Shown here one piece after another: positions 1-5,804 of a stretch of 6,001 nt of DNA; position 1 is the first letter of the stretch; each line of letters starts with the position of its first letter. Under the pieces are notes generated by a model. It did not search any database, was not told the origin of the DNA, and saw nothing but the letters and a program-made list of their open reading frames with translations. The DNA is from DATFMP01 sp035266845 (GTDB taxonomy: Bacteria; SAR324; JACQKK01): assembly GCA_035266845.1 (NCBI GenBank), contig DATFMP010000024.1, positions 1-6,001 of the forward strand. Direction: 5' to 3'. Position numbers and translations under genes: made by a program.

Positions 1-1
1 C

Positions 2-463
2 CGGGTGCGCATCCTGGCGCCGGTTTCGGCACATGACAGCGTTGCCAAGACACTGACCATGCTGGGCATTACGATCTACAAGACCGCCCTGACGCAGGGC
101 GACGTTGGTGTCTTCGATTCCGGGTCGAGCAACCAGGTGCGCATCGACGGCTTTATGGACGGCGGTCAGGTCTATGCGACGGACGTGCAGACGACATCGA
201 ATAGCACCATCGACCCGGTGCAGTTGCAGGGGCCGGTCACGAGCGTCGATCCGTCGTCTCTGACCTTCCACCTGCTCGGCGTGCGAGTGGATTTGAGCGA
301 TTCGATGGACCTTCGCGGCCCCGACGAATCGCCGCTCACGGCTCAGCAGTTCCACGACCTGCTGGCACCAGACGTGCTGCTGGACCTGGAGGACGGTACC
401 TGGGACGGCAGCAAGATCACCAACGATGCCGGCGGGCCGACGACCATCTCATTCGAGGATTGA
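2..463 (+). CDS. DUF5666-like protein, 3' part (5' end outside window)
   Basis: The frame is open from the left edge (codons from base 2) to TGA at 461-463, giving about 153 visible C-terminal residues. The true start lies upstream; the GTG at base 5 is only an in-frame valine. The protein is beta-rich and acidic. It contains two units of the DUF5666 kind: NQVRIDGFMDGGQVYATDVQ followed by a 'LQGPVTSVDPSSLTF' linker, and a second, weaker unit around 'DVLLDLEDGTWDGSKITNDAG'. DUF5666 units are short beta-barrel-like repeats found mostly in exported or lipid-anchored proteins of unknown role. No signal peptide can be seen because the N-terminus is missing. The family call rests on pattern recognition of the repeated V-x-[IV]-x-G-x(3)-DG-x(3)-A-x-x-V layout. 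Molecular function is unknown. Coding is well supported by G/C-biased third positions and a continuous frame; the family call is moderate. Confidence 0.75.
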   Translation, partial: RVRILAPVSAHDSVAKTLTMLGITIYKTALTQGDVGVFDSGSSNQVRIDGFMDGGQVYATDVQTTSNSTIDPVQLQGPVTSVDPSSLTFHLLGVRVDLSDSMDLRGPDESPLTAQQFHDLLAPDVLLDLEDGTWDGSKITNDAGGPTTISFED

Positions 464-663
464 CGGCGACCCGAGGCAACACGGTGCATTCCGGCCCATG
501 GCCTCTGCGGGCCGCTCCGGTGGTGAGCCGGGGCGGCCTTGCGGGGGCCCGGGTTGCCGCAGCACCCCCGCTGCACGCGCGGCGGGGACGCCCATCGTCC
601 GGGCCCGGAAGCCCGGGCGGCTTGCGGCCCATGAAGGCCGCGCAACGCATGGAGAGGCAGGAT
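464..663. other. Non-coding gap with two GC-rich stem-loops
   Basis: This 200-nt stretch lies between the DUF5666-like gene and the PilZ gene, and I see no credible gene in it. Two hairpins can be drawn. GCGGGGG (541-547) pairs with CCCCCGC (565-571) around a 17-nt loop. CGTCCGGGC (596-604) pairs with GCCCGGGCG (611-619, one G-T pair) around a 6-nt loop. Neither is followed by a T-run, so they are not textbook intrinsic terminators. They may end transcription of the upstream gene weakly, or fold in the leader of the PilZ mRNA. I found no convincing -35/-10 pair for the PilZ gene. Confidence 0.5.
651..657 (+). promoter_or_regulatory. Ribosome binding site of the PilZ gene
   Basis: GGAGAGG lies 6 nt before the ATG at 664. 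It decides the start over the upstream in-frame ATGs at 631 and 649. Confidence 0.7.
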
Positions 664-1095
664 ATGGAGCAACTGGACGTGCAGCGCGAATATGCGGCGC
701 TGCTGGCGAACCTCCGCGGCTATGATCGCCTGGCAGGCACGGGCGAGGCGGCGGAGCGCCGGGAGTGCCCGCGCTTCCATGTGCAGACCGACGACCTGTG
801 GATCAACGAGGTGCCGGAGTTCGCGGTGCTGGACATGTCTGCCACCGGCATCGCCATCTCCTCCACCTACCCGCTGCACAGCGGCGACCGCGTGGACGTG
901 GGCCTGGGCAGCGACGTCGAGGCGCAGGCAGAGGTAGTGGGGTGCAGGCTGGTGGATTCGCCGACCCTCTACTACCCGGCCGAGTTCCGCATCAACTGTC
1001 GCTTCACCGACCGGCAGCGCGGCATGGAAGTGCTGGTGCGCGCCAAGCACGGCGAGCGACAGGGGCCCGCCGGCCGGCGCTCCTCGCACGCCTGA
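664..1095 (+). CDS. Single-domain PilZ protein (cyclic di-GMP binding)
   Basis: This gene encodes 143 residues. The ATG at 664 is chosen because GGAGAGG (651-657) sits 6 nt upstream; the in-frame ATGs further upstream (631, 649) lack this spacing. Both PilZ signature motifs are present: RxxxR at R33-R37 (RRECPRF) and DxSxxG at D57-G62 (DMSATG). A beta-strand-rich core follows to about residue 130, with GDRVDVGLG and CRLVDSPTLYYPAEFRINCRF. In the PilZ family these residues wrap around cyclic di-GMP, so binding is expected; the downstream partner cannot be inferred. A short helical N-terminal extension (about 30 residues, 'REYAALLANLRGYDRLAG') precedes the domain and might mediate partner binding. 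There are no membrane segments or signal peptide, so it should be cytoplasmic. It stands alone and runs towards the sugar ABC operon, so gene context gives no pathway. Family call is firm; biological role is unknown. Confidence 0.93.
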   Translation: MEQLDVQREYAALLANLRGYDRLAGTGEAAERRECPRFHVQTDDLWINEVPEFAVLDMSATGIAISSTYPLHSGDRVDVGLGSDVEAQAEVVGCRLVDSPTLYYPAEFRINCRFTDRQRGMEVLVRAKHGERQGPAGRRSSHA

Positions 1096-1117
1096 TCCTT
1101 CCCCTCCCTGCGGATTG

Positions 1118-1139
1118 GGCCGGCCCGGCGCGGCCGGCC
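1118..1139. terminator. Bidirectional hairpin between convergent genes
   Basis: GGCCGGCC (1118-1125) pairs perfectly with GGCCGGCC (1132-1139) around a CGGCGC loop. It sits in the 58-nt gap between the PilZ stop (1095) and the stop of the MalG-like gene (1154, minus strand), where a shared terminator is expected. There is no T-run on either strand, so release may be inefficient or Rho-aided. Confidence 0.55.
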
Positions 1140-1153
1140 TCCGATTCCACGCC

Positions 1154-1984
1154 TCAGCCCTTCACGGCGCCCGCCGTGAGTCCCGATACGATGCGGCGCT
1201 GGAACAGCAGCACCAGCCCCACCAGCGGCAGCGTCACGATGACCGAGGCCGCCATCACGCGGCCCCAGGGCAGCTCATACTGGCTCGCGCCCGTGATCAG
1301 CGCGATGGCCACGGGCACCGTGCGCGCGTCGTTGTTCAGCGTGAAGGTGAGGGCGAACAGGAACTCGTTCCACGCCGCGATGAAGGCCAGCAGTCCGCTG
1401 GTGACCATCGCCGGGCCCAGCAGCGGCACGAAGATGCGCCACACGATGCCGAGCGGCGAGGCCCCGTCCACCAGCGCCGCCTCCTCCAGCTCGCGGGGAA
1501 TCTGCGCCGTGAACACGGTGAGCACCCACACGGTGAAGGGCAGCGTGAACAGCGTGTAGCTCAGCGCCAGGCCCGGCCAGCGGTTGTAGAGCCCCAGCGC
1601 CCGGATCAGCTCGAACAGGCCGGAGAGCACGGCGATCTGGGGAAACATGGAGACCCCCAGGATCGTGAACAGCAGCGCGCCACGGCCACGGAAGCGCACG
1701 CGGCCCAGCGCGTAGGCTGCCGGCACGGCCGCCCCCAGCGCCAGCAGCACCGTCGCCCCCGCCACCAGCGTGGAGTTGAGGATGTTGCGCCCGAAGTCCT
1801 GCTCGGCGAACACGGCGCGGTAGTTGTCCCACGCCGGCGCGGGCGGCCAGTAGTGTACGGCGAACAGCGCGGAGCCCTGCTCCAGCGAGCTGACCACCGC
1901 CCAATAGAACGGGAACAGCGCCACGACGGCGATGAGCGCCACGGCGGCATACAGGCCCAGCCAGCCCAGCGGAGAGCGTCGCAT
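1154..1984 (-). CDS. Sugar ABC transporter permease, MalG-like (CUT1)
   Basis: This gene encodes 276 residues, the usual size for MalG-type permeases. About six membrane segments can be placed (near 9-31, 72-93, 103-127, 137-160, 190-212 and 243-262). The cytoplasmic EAA loop is at residues 168-190 (EEAALVDGASPLGIVWRIFVP), the helix that docks onto the ATPase subunit. Family hallmarks include ALFPFYW near the N-terminus, the N-x-T-L-V start of the permease domain (70-74), FIAAWNEFLFAL at 201-212 and the C-terminal FQRRIVSGLTAGAVKG, typical of MalG relatives. Its ATG at 1984 shares one base with the stop of the MalF-like gene (TGATG), so translation is probably coupled. It is the last gene of the operon. 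No ATPase gene follows; the next gene converges on it. Function as the second permease half of an alpha-glucoside-type importer is well supported; the exact sugar is not. Confidence 0.95.
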   Translation of the reverse strand: MRRSPLGWLGLYAAVALIAVVALFPFYWAVVSSLEQGSALFAVHYWPPAPAWDNYRAVFAEQDFGRNILNSTLVAGATVLLALGAAVPAAYALGRVRFRGRGALLFTILGVSMFPQIAVLSGLFELIRALGLYNRWPGLALSYTLFTLPFTVWVLTVFTAQIPRELEEAALVDGASPLGIVWRIFVPLLGPAMVTSGLLAFIAAWNEFLFALTFTLNNDARTVPVAIALITGASQYELPWGRVMAASVIVTLPLVGLVLLFQRRIVSGLTAGAVKG

Positions 1985-2883
1985 CAGGGGGCCTCCAGGC
2001 GCACGCGCAGGCCGGTGATGACCGCCACCGCCCCCATGGCCACGAGCAGGAAGATGGCCAGCGAGGCCGCCGAGCCGTAGCCGAAGTCCTGGAAGTCGAT
2101 GAGCTGCTGCCGGGCATAGACGCTGACCGTGGCCGTGGTGTGGCTGCTCCCCGTCAGCACGTACACCACGTCGAACACCCGCAGCGCATCCAGCAGGCGG
2201 AACACCAGCGCCACGGCAATGGCCGGGCGCAGCAGGGGCAACGTGACGTGGCGGAAGCAGCGCCAGGGCCCCGCGCCGTCCACCCGCGCGGCCTCGTAGA
2301 GCCCGGCGGGAATCGCCTGCAGGCCCGCCAGCAGCAGCAGCGCCACGAAGGGCGTGGTTTTCCACACGTCCGCAGTGACGATCACCGCCAGCGCCGTGCC
2401 GGCGTCGGCCAGCCAGGGCACGGGCTGGGCGATGAGGTGCGCGCGCAGCAACAGGTCGTTCAGCACGCCGTAGACGTCGTGCGCCATCCAGGCCCACATG
2501 CGCGCCGACACGACGTTGGGGATGGCCCAGGGCAGCAGCACCACCGCCCGCAGCACGCTGTTGCCCGGAAAGGCCCGCCGCAGCACCAGCGCAACGCCCA
2601 GGCCCAGCCCCAGCTCCAGGCTCACGGAGAGCGCGGCGAAGCGCAGCGTGTTGACCACTGCCTCCCACCAGGCGGGGTCGGCGGCCAGCGCCGCGAAGTT
2701 GTACAGCCCCACCCAGCGCCCGCTGGCGGGACTGCCCAGCGTGGCATCGGTGAAGGCCAAGCCCGCCGTGCGGGCCAGCGGCCAGGCCGCCACGGCCGCC
2801 AGCAGCCCCAGCGTGGGCAGCAGCAGCCAGCGTGCCGTGCGCACGCGATGGCGGTGCAGTGTGAGTGGCCGGCGCCTGCGCAT
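1984..2883 (-). CDS. Sugar ABC transporter permease, MalF-like (CUT1)
   Basis: This gene encodes 299 residues. The basic N-terminus (MRRRRPLTLHRHRVR) is followed by a first membrane helix at about 19-44. Further helices lie near 82-102, 108-130, 163-187, 222-242 and 272-295. The EAA loop is at 197-220 (YEAARVDGAGPWRCFRHVTLP), followed by LLRP, a good match to the consensus that contacts the ATPase. Its length is that of the short CUT1 permeases (about 290-310), without the extra periplasmic loop of enteric MalF. The ATG at 2883 has a G-rich stretch (GGGGGA) only 3 nt upstream, a poor spacing, so the exact start is slightly uncertain. It lies 152 nt behind the binding-protein gene and overlaps the MalG-like gene by one base. 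It forms the inner-membrane channel with that partner. I am confident of the family and less so of the substrate, which from the neighbouring binding protein is likely trehalose or maltose-like. Confidence 0.95.
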   Translation of the reverse strand: MRRRRPLTLHRHRVRTARWLLLPTLGLLAAVAAWPLARTAGLAFTDATLGSPASGRWVGLYNFAALAADPAWWEAVVNTLRFAALSVSLELGLGLGVALVLRRAFPGNSVLRAVVLLPWAIPNVVSARMWAWMAHDVYGVLNDLLLRAHLIAQPVPWLADAGTALAVIVTADVWKTTPFVALLLLAGLQAIPAGLYEAARVDGAGPWRCFRHVTLPLLRPAIAVALVFRLLDALRVFDVVYVLTGSSHTTATVSVYARQQLIDFQDFGYGSAASLAIFLLVAMGAVAVITGLRVRLEAP

Positions 2884-3035
2884 CGTCCCCCGCGGGCAGG
2901 TTGCGGAACGGTTGAGCCTCGGCGCGGGAGCCGGCGCCGGGGGTGCCCCGCCGGGCGCGCGGCCCGCGCGGTCACGTCAGGCGGCGCCGCCGCGGAAATC
3001 CCGCGCCCGCGCCGCCGTGCCCGGCTCGGGGGCGG
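2884..3035 (-). promoter_or_regulatory. Hairpin-rich gap between binding-protein and permease genes
   Basis: This 152-nt stretch is almost entirely G and C and has no gene. It can fold into several stems. GGCGGCG (2980-2986) pairs with CGCCGCC (3010-3016), enclosing CGCGG (2991-2995) paired with CCGCG (3001-3005) around an AAATC loop. A further GC-rich self-complementary stretch lies at about 2955-2971. In the E. coli malE-malF gap, REP hairpins protect the upstream mRNA and raise the binding protein over the permeases; a similar role here is inference. No T-run follows, so partial read-through into the permease genes is plausible. Confidence 0.5.
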
Positions 3036-4310
3036 CTAGCGCTGCGAGCGCTGCAGGATGCGCTCGAGCCGCTGCGCGGCCTTGGACAGCGCGTCCTTGG
3101 CCTTGGCGCGTCCGGCCAGCACGTCGTGCGCGGCCTCCCAGACCGTCGCGCTGAGCCGGTTGTAGTCCCGCCCCGCCGCGGCCGAGGGCCGGGCCACGGA
3201 ATGCCGCAGGATCTCGGGAAGCTCCGCGAAGAACGGGTCCGCCTTCAGCACGGCCGGGTCCTTGTACAGCGCGGGAATCGTGGGGTTGTAGGCGCCCACG
3301 ATGGCCCGCCGCCGCTGCTCGTCCGGTCCGGTCAGGTAGCGCACCAGGGAGACGGCCAGCTCGGGATGCTTGCTGAAGCGCGAGACGCCGAGTCCCCAGC
3401 CGCCGAGCGTGCCGGTCGGGTGTCCGTCGTCGCCCCCGGCGGGCAGCGCCGCCACGCCCACCTTGCCGCGCACGGGGCTGTGCCGGCTATTGGCCAGTGC
3501 CCAGGCATAGGGCCAGTTGCGCATGAACAGGGCGTGCCCGGCCTGGAACACGCCGCGCGATTCTTCCTCGCCGTAGGTGAGCACGCCGCGCGGGGCGATC
3601 GTGCCCACCCAGCCCGCCGCCATGTCCAGCGCCCGCACGGCGCTGGTGTTGTAGAACGTGACGCGGCCGCTGTCCGAGAGGATGCGGCCCCCGTGGAAGC
3701 TGTCGATCCACTCCAGCGCGTTGCAGGTGAGCCCCTCGTAGGGCTTGCCCTGGAACACGTACCCGTAGAAGTGCCTGCGGCCCTTGGCCCGCTCGCCCTT
3801 CATGACGAGTTGCGCGGTCTCCTGCAGCTCCTGCCACGTCTGCGGCACGGGCCGGTTGTAGGCCTTCAGCAGGTCGCTGCGGTAGAAGAGCAACCCCACG
3901 TCCGTGTACCACGGAAGCGCCTTGAGCTCCCCGTTCACCGTGTTGGCATCGACCAGCACCGGGAAGTGCCGCGTGATCTCGTCCGTCGGCACCAGGGGCT
4001 GCAGGTTCAGCAGGTAGGGCGCCAGGATGCCGGGCCAGATCACGTCGATCTGGAACACGTCCACATCGGACGACTGCGCCGCCAGCATCTGCACGTACAG
4101 CGCCAGCCGGTCGGTCGTCAGGTTCGGGGACTGCACCAGGGCCACCGTGTTGCCCGTCTTGCGCGCCCAGGCGTGCGCCCCCTCCTTGCACAGCCGGTAT
4201 TCCATCCCCACCGCGCTGCAGGCGATGGTGATCCTGGCGGCTTGCGCCGATAGGCCGCCGACTCCGCAGAGCAGCAGCACGAGCAACAGACGACGGAAGA
4301 ACCTGGGCAT
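3036..4310 (-). CDS. Periplasmic sugar-binding protein of a trehalose/maltose-type ABC importer (ThuE-like)
   Basis: This gene encodes 424 residues with an N-terminal signal peptide: MPRFFRR, a hydrophobic core (8-20), and likely cleavage after SAQA (residue 24). C15 and C31 do not sit in a good lipobox, so a soluble periplasmic protein is favoured. Blocks typical of the CUT1 solute-binding family of the trehalose/maltose branch are DVDVFQIDVIWPG (82-94), ALPWYTDVGLLFYR (131-144), GYVFQGKPYEGLTCNALEW (183-201), FQAGHALFMRNWPYAW (255-270) and TLGGWGLGVS (301-310). The many aromatic residues in these blocks fit stacking against sugar rings. The ATG at 4310 is chosen because it begins the signal peptide and leaves about a 50-nt leader behind the promoter. 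An in-frame GTG at 4352 would begin only a few bases after the expected transcript start. No clear Shine-Dalgarno sequence precedes 4310. It is the first gene of the operon. Substrate is inferred from resemblance to ThuE/TMBP proteins; another alpha-glucoside is possible. Confidence 0.93.
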   Translation of the reverse strand: MPRFFRRLLLVLLLCGVGGLSAQAARITIACSAVGMEYRLCKEGAHAWARKTGNTVALVQSPNLTTDRLALYVQMLAAQSSDVDVFQIDVIWPGILAPYLLNLQPLVPTDEITRHFPVLVDANTVNGELKALPWYTDVGLLFYRSDLLKAYNRPVPQTWQELQETAQLVMKGERAKGRRHFYGYVFQGKPYEGLTCNALEWIDSFHGGRILSDSGRVTFYNTSAVRALDMAAGWVGTIAPRGVLTYGEEESRGVFQAGHALFMRNWPYAWALANSRHSPVRGKVGVAALPAGGDDGHPTGTLGGWGLGVSRFSKHPELAVSLVRYLTGPDEQRRRAIVGAYNPTIPALYKDPAVLKADPFFAELPEILRHSVARPSAAAGRDYNRLSATVWEAAHDVLAGRAKAKDALSKAAQRLERILQRSQR

Positions 4311-4366
4311 GGCGGCAACGGCTTGGAAAGGGCCTGCAGGGTCAGTCAGCACCGAGGAGAAAACCC

Positions 4367-4396
4367 ATCATACGGAGCAGCGGCGCCCCATGGCAA
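4367..4396 (-). promoter_or_regulatory. Sigma-70-type promoter of the sugar ABC operon
   Basis: Read on the minus strand, TTGCCA (4396-4391) and TATGAT (4372-4367) are separated by 18 nt. Each matches the -35 (TTGACA) and -10 (TATAAT) consensus at five of six positions, which is unusual in such GC-rich sequence. Transcription should begin near 4360, about 50 nt before the binding-protein ATG. No clear operator palindrome overlaps the promoter, so regulation cannot be read from the sequence. Confidence 0.72.
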
Positions 4397-4523
4397 CAGC
4401 GCGCCTACAAGCGGTCTCAGAAACAACGGCGGCGGAACGGGTCCCCCCGCGCCCCCGGATAAGGGGCCATCAGAATCCCCGCCTTCCTGCGTCAGGCCCC
4501 GGATTGACCGACTTGAACGGGGT

Positions 4524-4570
4524 GCGGGGGGCATTGCTCCCTGCTGGGGGTGTGGGGGCAATGCCCCCGC
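4524..4570. repeat. Long inverted repeat (imperfect hairpin)
   Basis: GGGGGCATTGC (4527-4537) is perfectly complementary to GCAATGCCCCC (4558-4568). After a one-base bulge the stem continues with GC (4524-4525) and GC (4569-4570). The 20-nt loop can form an inner CCC/GGG stem. It lies in the gap between divergent transcription units, about 130-175 nt upstream of the operon promoter and about 110 nt upstream of the tRNA promoter. There is no T-run and no gene to terminate, so a dispersed intergenic repeat (REP/BIME-like) is more likely than a terminator. Confidence 0.65.
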
Positions 4571-4678
4571 ATCGTTCAGTTCGCCATTCTTGAGACTGCC
4601 TCCAGGGAACGCCTCCCTGCCGGCTCCCGAGACATCGCGGGGCGCGCCCGCGGGCCCGGCAGCCGCGGCGCCGATGCG

Positions 4679-4706
4679 TTGCATTTTGCCCCCCACGCCG
4701 TAAGCT
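4679..4706 (+). promoter_or_regulatory. Probable promoter of tRNA-Arg
   Basis: TTGCAT (4679-4684) and TAAGCT (4701-4706) are separated by 16 nt. The -10 match is weak (3 of 6), but the following GTGCGC stretch resembles the GC-rich discriminator of stable-RNA promoters. Its position would place the start a few bases before the tRNA at 4719. Confidence 0.4.
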
Positions 4707-4718
4707 GTGCGCAGATAC

Positions 4719-4792
4719 GCGTCCGTAGCTCAGCCGGATAGAGCATCGGATTTCTAATCCGACGGTCCCGGGTTCGAGTCCCGGCGGGCGCG
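4719..4792 (+). tRNA. tRNA-Arg (anticodon TCT)
   Basis: The full cloverleaf can be drawn. The acceptor stem is GCGTCCG (4719-4725) with CGGGCGC (4785-4791), including one G-T pair, and the discriminator is G4792. The D-stem is GCTC (4728-4731) with GAGC (4741-4744). The anticodon stem is TCGGA (4746-4750) with TCCGA (4758-4762), and its loop TTTCTAA puts TCT at 4753-4755. The variable loop is 5 nt. The T-stem is CCGGG (4768-4772) with CCCGG (4780-4784) around TTCGAGT. The anticodon reads AGA (and AGG) codons. The CCA end is not encoded (CTG follows) and must be added by nucleotidyltransferase. Composition changes immediately downstream. Confidence 0.97.
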
Positions 4793-4839
4793 CTGAAATT
4801 ACAGTGAGATAGCGAATACGAATTGGGGTCGGAAATGTC

Positions 4840-4859
4840 GGGGCTACCCTGGGGCTACC
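4840..4859 (+). repeat. Tandem GGGGCTACC repeat beside the tRNA
   Basis: GGGGCTACC occurs at 4840-4848 and again at 4851-4859, an 11-nt period or about one helical turn. The extended string CCCTGGGGCT spanning the second copy (4847-4856) recurs at 4938-4947. Short tandem sites of this kind next to a tRNA can be arm-type integrase binding sites, but that is inference; no integrase is in the window. Confidence 0.55.
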
Positions 4860-5097
4860 GGCGGCGCCTAAAGCGAGGAATGGCGGGGGCTGAGGTTACC
4901 CGGGCCAGCCGGGGCAAGGGAACGGGGGTGGTACCTGCCCTGGGGCTGCGGGAGCGAGGGAAGCAGAGCGGGCCGCCCAAGGGAAAGCCAGTCTGGGAGG
5001 GCGGGGGCCAAGACATACTGGCAGACCAATTTGGCAGCCCGTGGGAAGGCGGTCGGTCTGGGAGGCAAACCATGGGAATCTCAGCCGATCACTACTC

Positions 5098-5101
5098 GGA
5101 G
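5098..5101 (+). promoter_or_regulatory. Ribosome binding site of the membrane-protein gene
   Basis: GGAG lies 7 nt before the GTG at 5109 and decides the start of that gene over the longer TTG-initiated frame at 5031. Confidence 0.6.
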
Positions 5102-5108
5102 CAAGCCT

Positions 5109-5804
5109 GTGACGCATTTCTGGAGTGATCCGAATTGGTGGGTCAATGCGCTCGTGGCCATAGGGACGCTTGCTGTTGCGTTCGTGGCTTTATTTGGCGA
5201 CGAGTTGAAACGCAGGCTGTTTCCTCCAAAGCTTGCATTAGATCTGGTTTCGAACGAGGGTTCGCGCGCAAGGATCAGGCTGCGGGATCCACAGACGGGA
5301 AGCGAGAGGCTAGAGGATGCGCGGTACTATCACATCGGGGTGAGCAACAAAGGTTCAATCGCCACAGACGCGGGAGTCTATCTCATCCTCGTCAAGCAAA
5401 AAGGCGCGGGAGAAGCATGGTACACAGCATGGTCTGGGAAGGCCCTCCTGTCGTGGCCGCAGACGACGATGCAGCCATTCCCCCGCTCTATCGGCAGGAC
5501 AGCGATCAATGTGAATCTGGTTGGTTTGGTGAAAGAGAAATGGCTTGAGCTCATGGTGGTAATGCCGCCAAATGACCTTCCTTCGAATTCCCCACCCGAC
5601 AGTTCGGCCGTCCCGGGTCGGTTTCGGAAGCCCGTAGAACTAGTGGTCGCGGTGCAGGCTTTGGCTACGGAAGGACAATCTCAATTGAAACAGTTTCACA
5701 TCGCGTGGGACGGAGGTTGGGCGGACGGCGACAAAGAGATTACGCGCCATCTCATAATCGAACCCGCGGGTGGCGACGAGGAGAGAGGCATTCCAGGCTA
5801 TTAG
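5109..5804 (+). CDS. Hypothetical single-pass membrane protein
   Basis: I do not recognise a named family. From the GTG at 5109 the product has 231 residues. A TTG at 5031 would add 26 residues encoded by the purine-rich leader and lacks a ribosome binding site, so it is less likely. Residues 12-30 (VNALVAIGTLAVAFVALFG) form one membrane helix, preceded by SDPNWW. The helix is followed by the positive stretch KRR (34-36), which by the positive-inside rule suggests N-out, C-in. The remaining 190 or so residues look like a beta-rich cytoplasmic domain, with 'ARYYHIGVSNKGSIATDAGVYL' resembling the strand-N-G-strand pattern of CARDB-like or Ig-like sandwiches, and an acidic C-terminus. The aromatic start, single helix and PPKLALDL junction are a layout I associate with small accessory-region proteins. 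Base composition is much closer to even than in the ABC operon. Coding is likely; function is unknown. Confidence 0.75.
   Translation: MTHFWSDPNWWVNALVAIGTLAVAFVALFGDELKRRLFPPKLALDLVSNEGSRARIRLRDPQTGSERLEDARYYHIGVSNKGSIATDAGVYLILVKQKGAGEAWYTAWSGKALLSWPQTTMQPFPRSIGRTAINVNLVGLVKEKWLELMVVMPPNDLPSNSPPDSSAVPGRFRKPVELVVAVQALATEGQSQLKQFHIAWDGGWADGDKEITRHLIIEPAGGDEERGIPGY

Larger units (their letters stand above)
4311..4718. other. Intergenic region between ABC operon and tRNA-Arg
   Basis: These 408 nt separate two divergent transcripts and hold no gene I would defend. Open frames on both strands are rich in G, P, A and R and have no recognisable domain. Contents are the operon promoter (4367-4396, minus strand), a small stem GCCCC (4451-4455)/GGGGC (4463-4467), a long inverted repeat (4524-4570), a stem CGCGGG (4636-4641)/CCCGCG (4647-4652), and the probable tRNA promoter (4679-4706). 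Confidence 0.6.
4793..5108. other. Purine-rich non-coding region after the tRNA
   Basis: These 316 nt separate the tRNA from the membrane-protein gene. From about 4860 to 5070 the plus strand is dominated by G and A. It contains repeated GGGG-CT motifs (4840-4859 and 4942-4947) and a repeated GTCTGGGAGG (4991-5000 and 5056-5065). An open frame at 4823-5128 encodes a glycine/arginine-rich string without domain features and I do not accept it. No tRNA terminator with a T-run is visible. Confidence 0.5.

Noticed and set aside
1115..2080. Long plus-strand open frames opposite the ABC permease genes, also 2140-3039
   Set aside because: They are antisense shadows of GC-rich genes. The translations are dominated by R, Q, H, P and G with no domains, while the minus-strand frames carry clear permease motifs.
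2943..4253. A 436-residue plus-strand open frame opposite the sugar-binding protein gene
   Set aside because: It is an antisense shadow. The minus-strand frame has a signal peptide and binding-protein blocks, and this one has only compositionally biased residues.
4323..4703. Open frames on both strands in the operon-tRNA gap
   Set aside because: They are rich in G, P and A, have no ribosome binding site, and overlap the operon promoter and the inverted repeat.
4823..5128. 101-residue open frame after the tRNA
   Set aside because: It has glycine/arginine-rich low-complexity content created by purine skew, has no recognisable domain, and overlaps the better-supported start at 5109.
5610..5618. 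GTCCCGGGT matching part of the tRNA T-arm, considered as an att repeat
   Set aside because: The match is only 9 nt, does not reach the tRNA 3' end, and lies inside the membrane-protein coding region, so chance is the simplest explanation.
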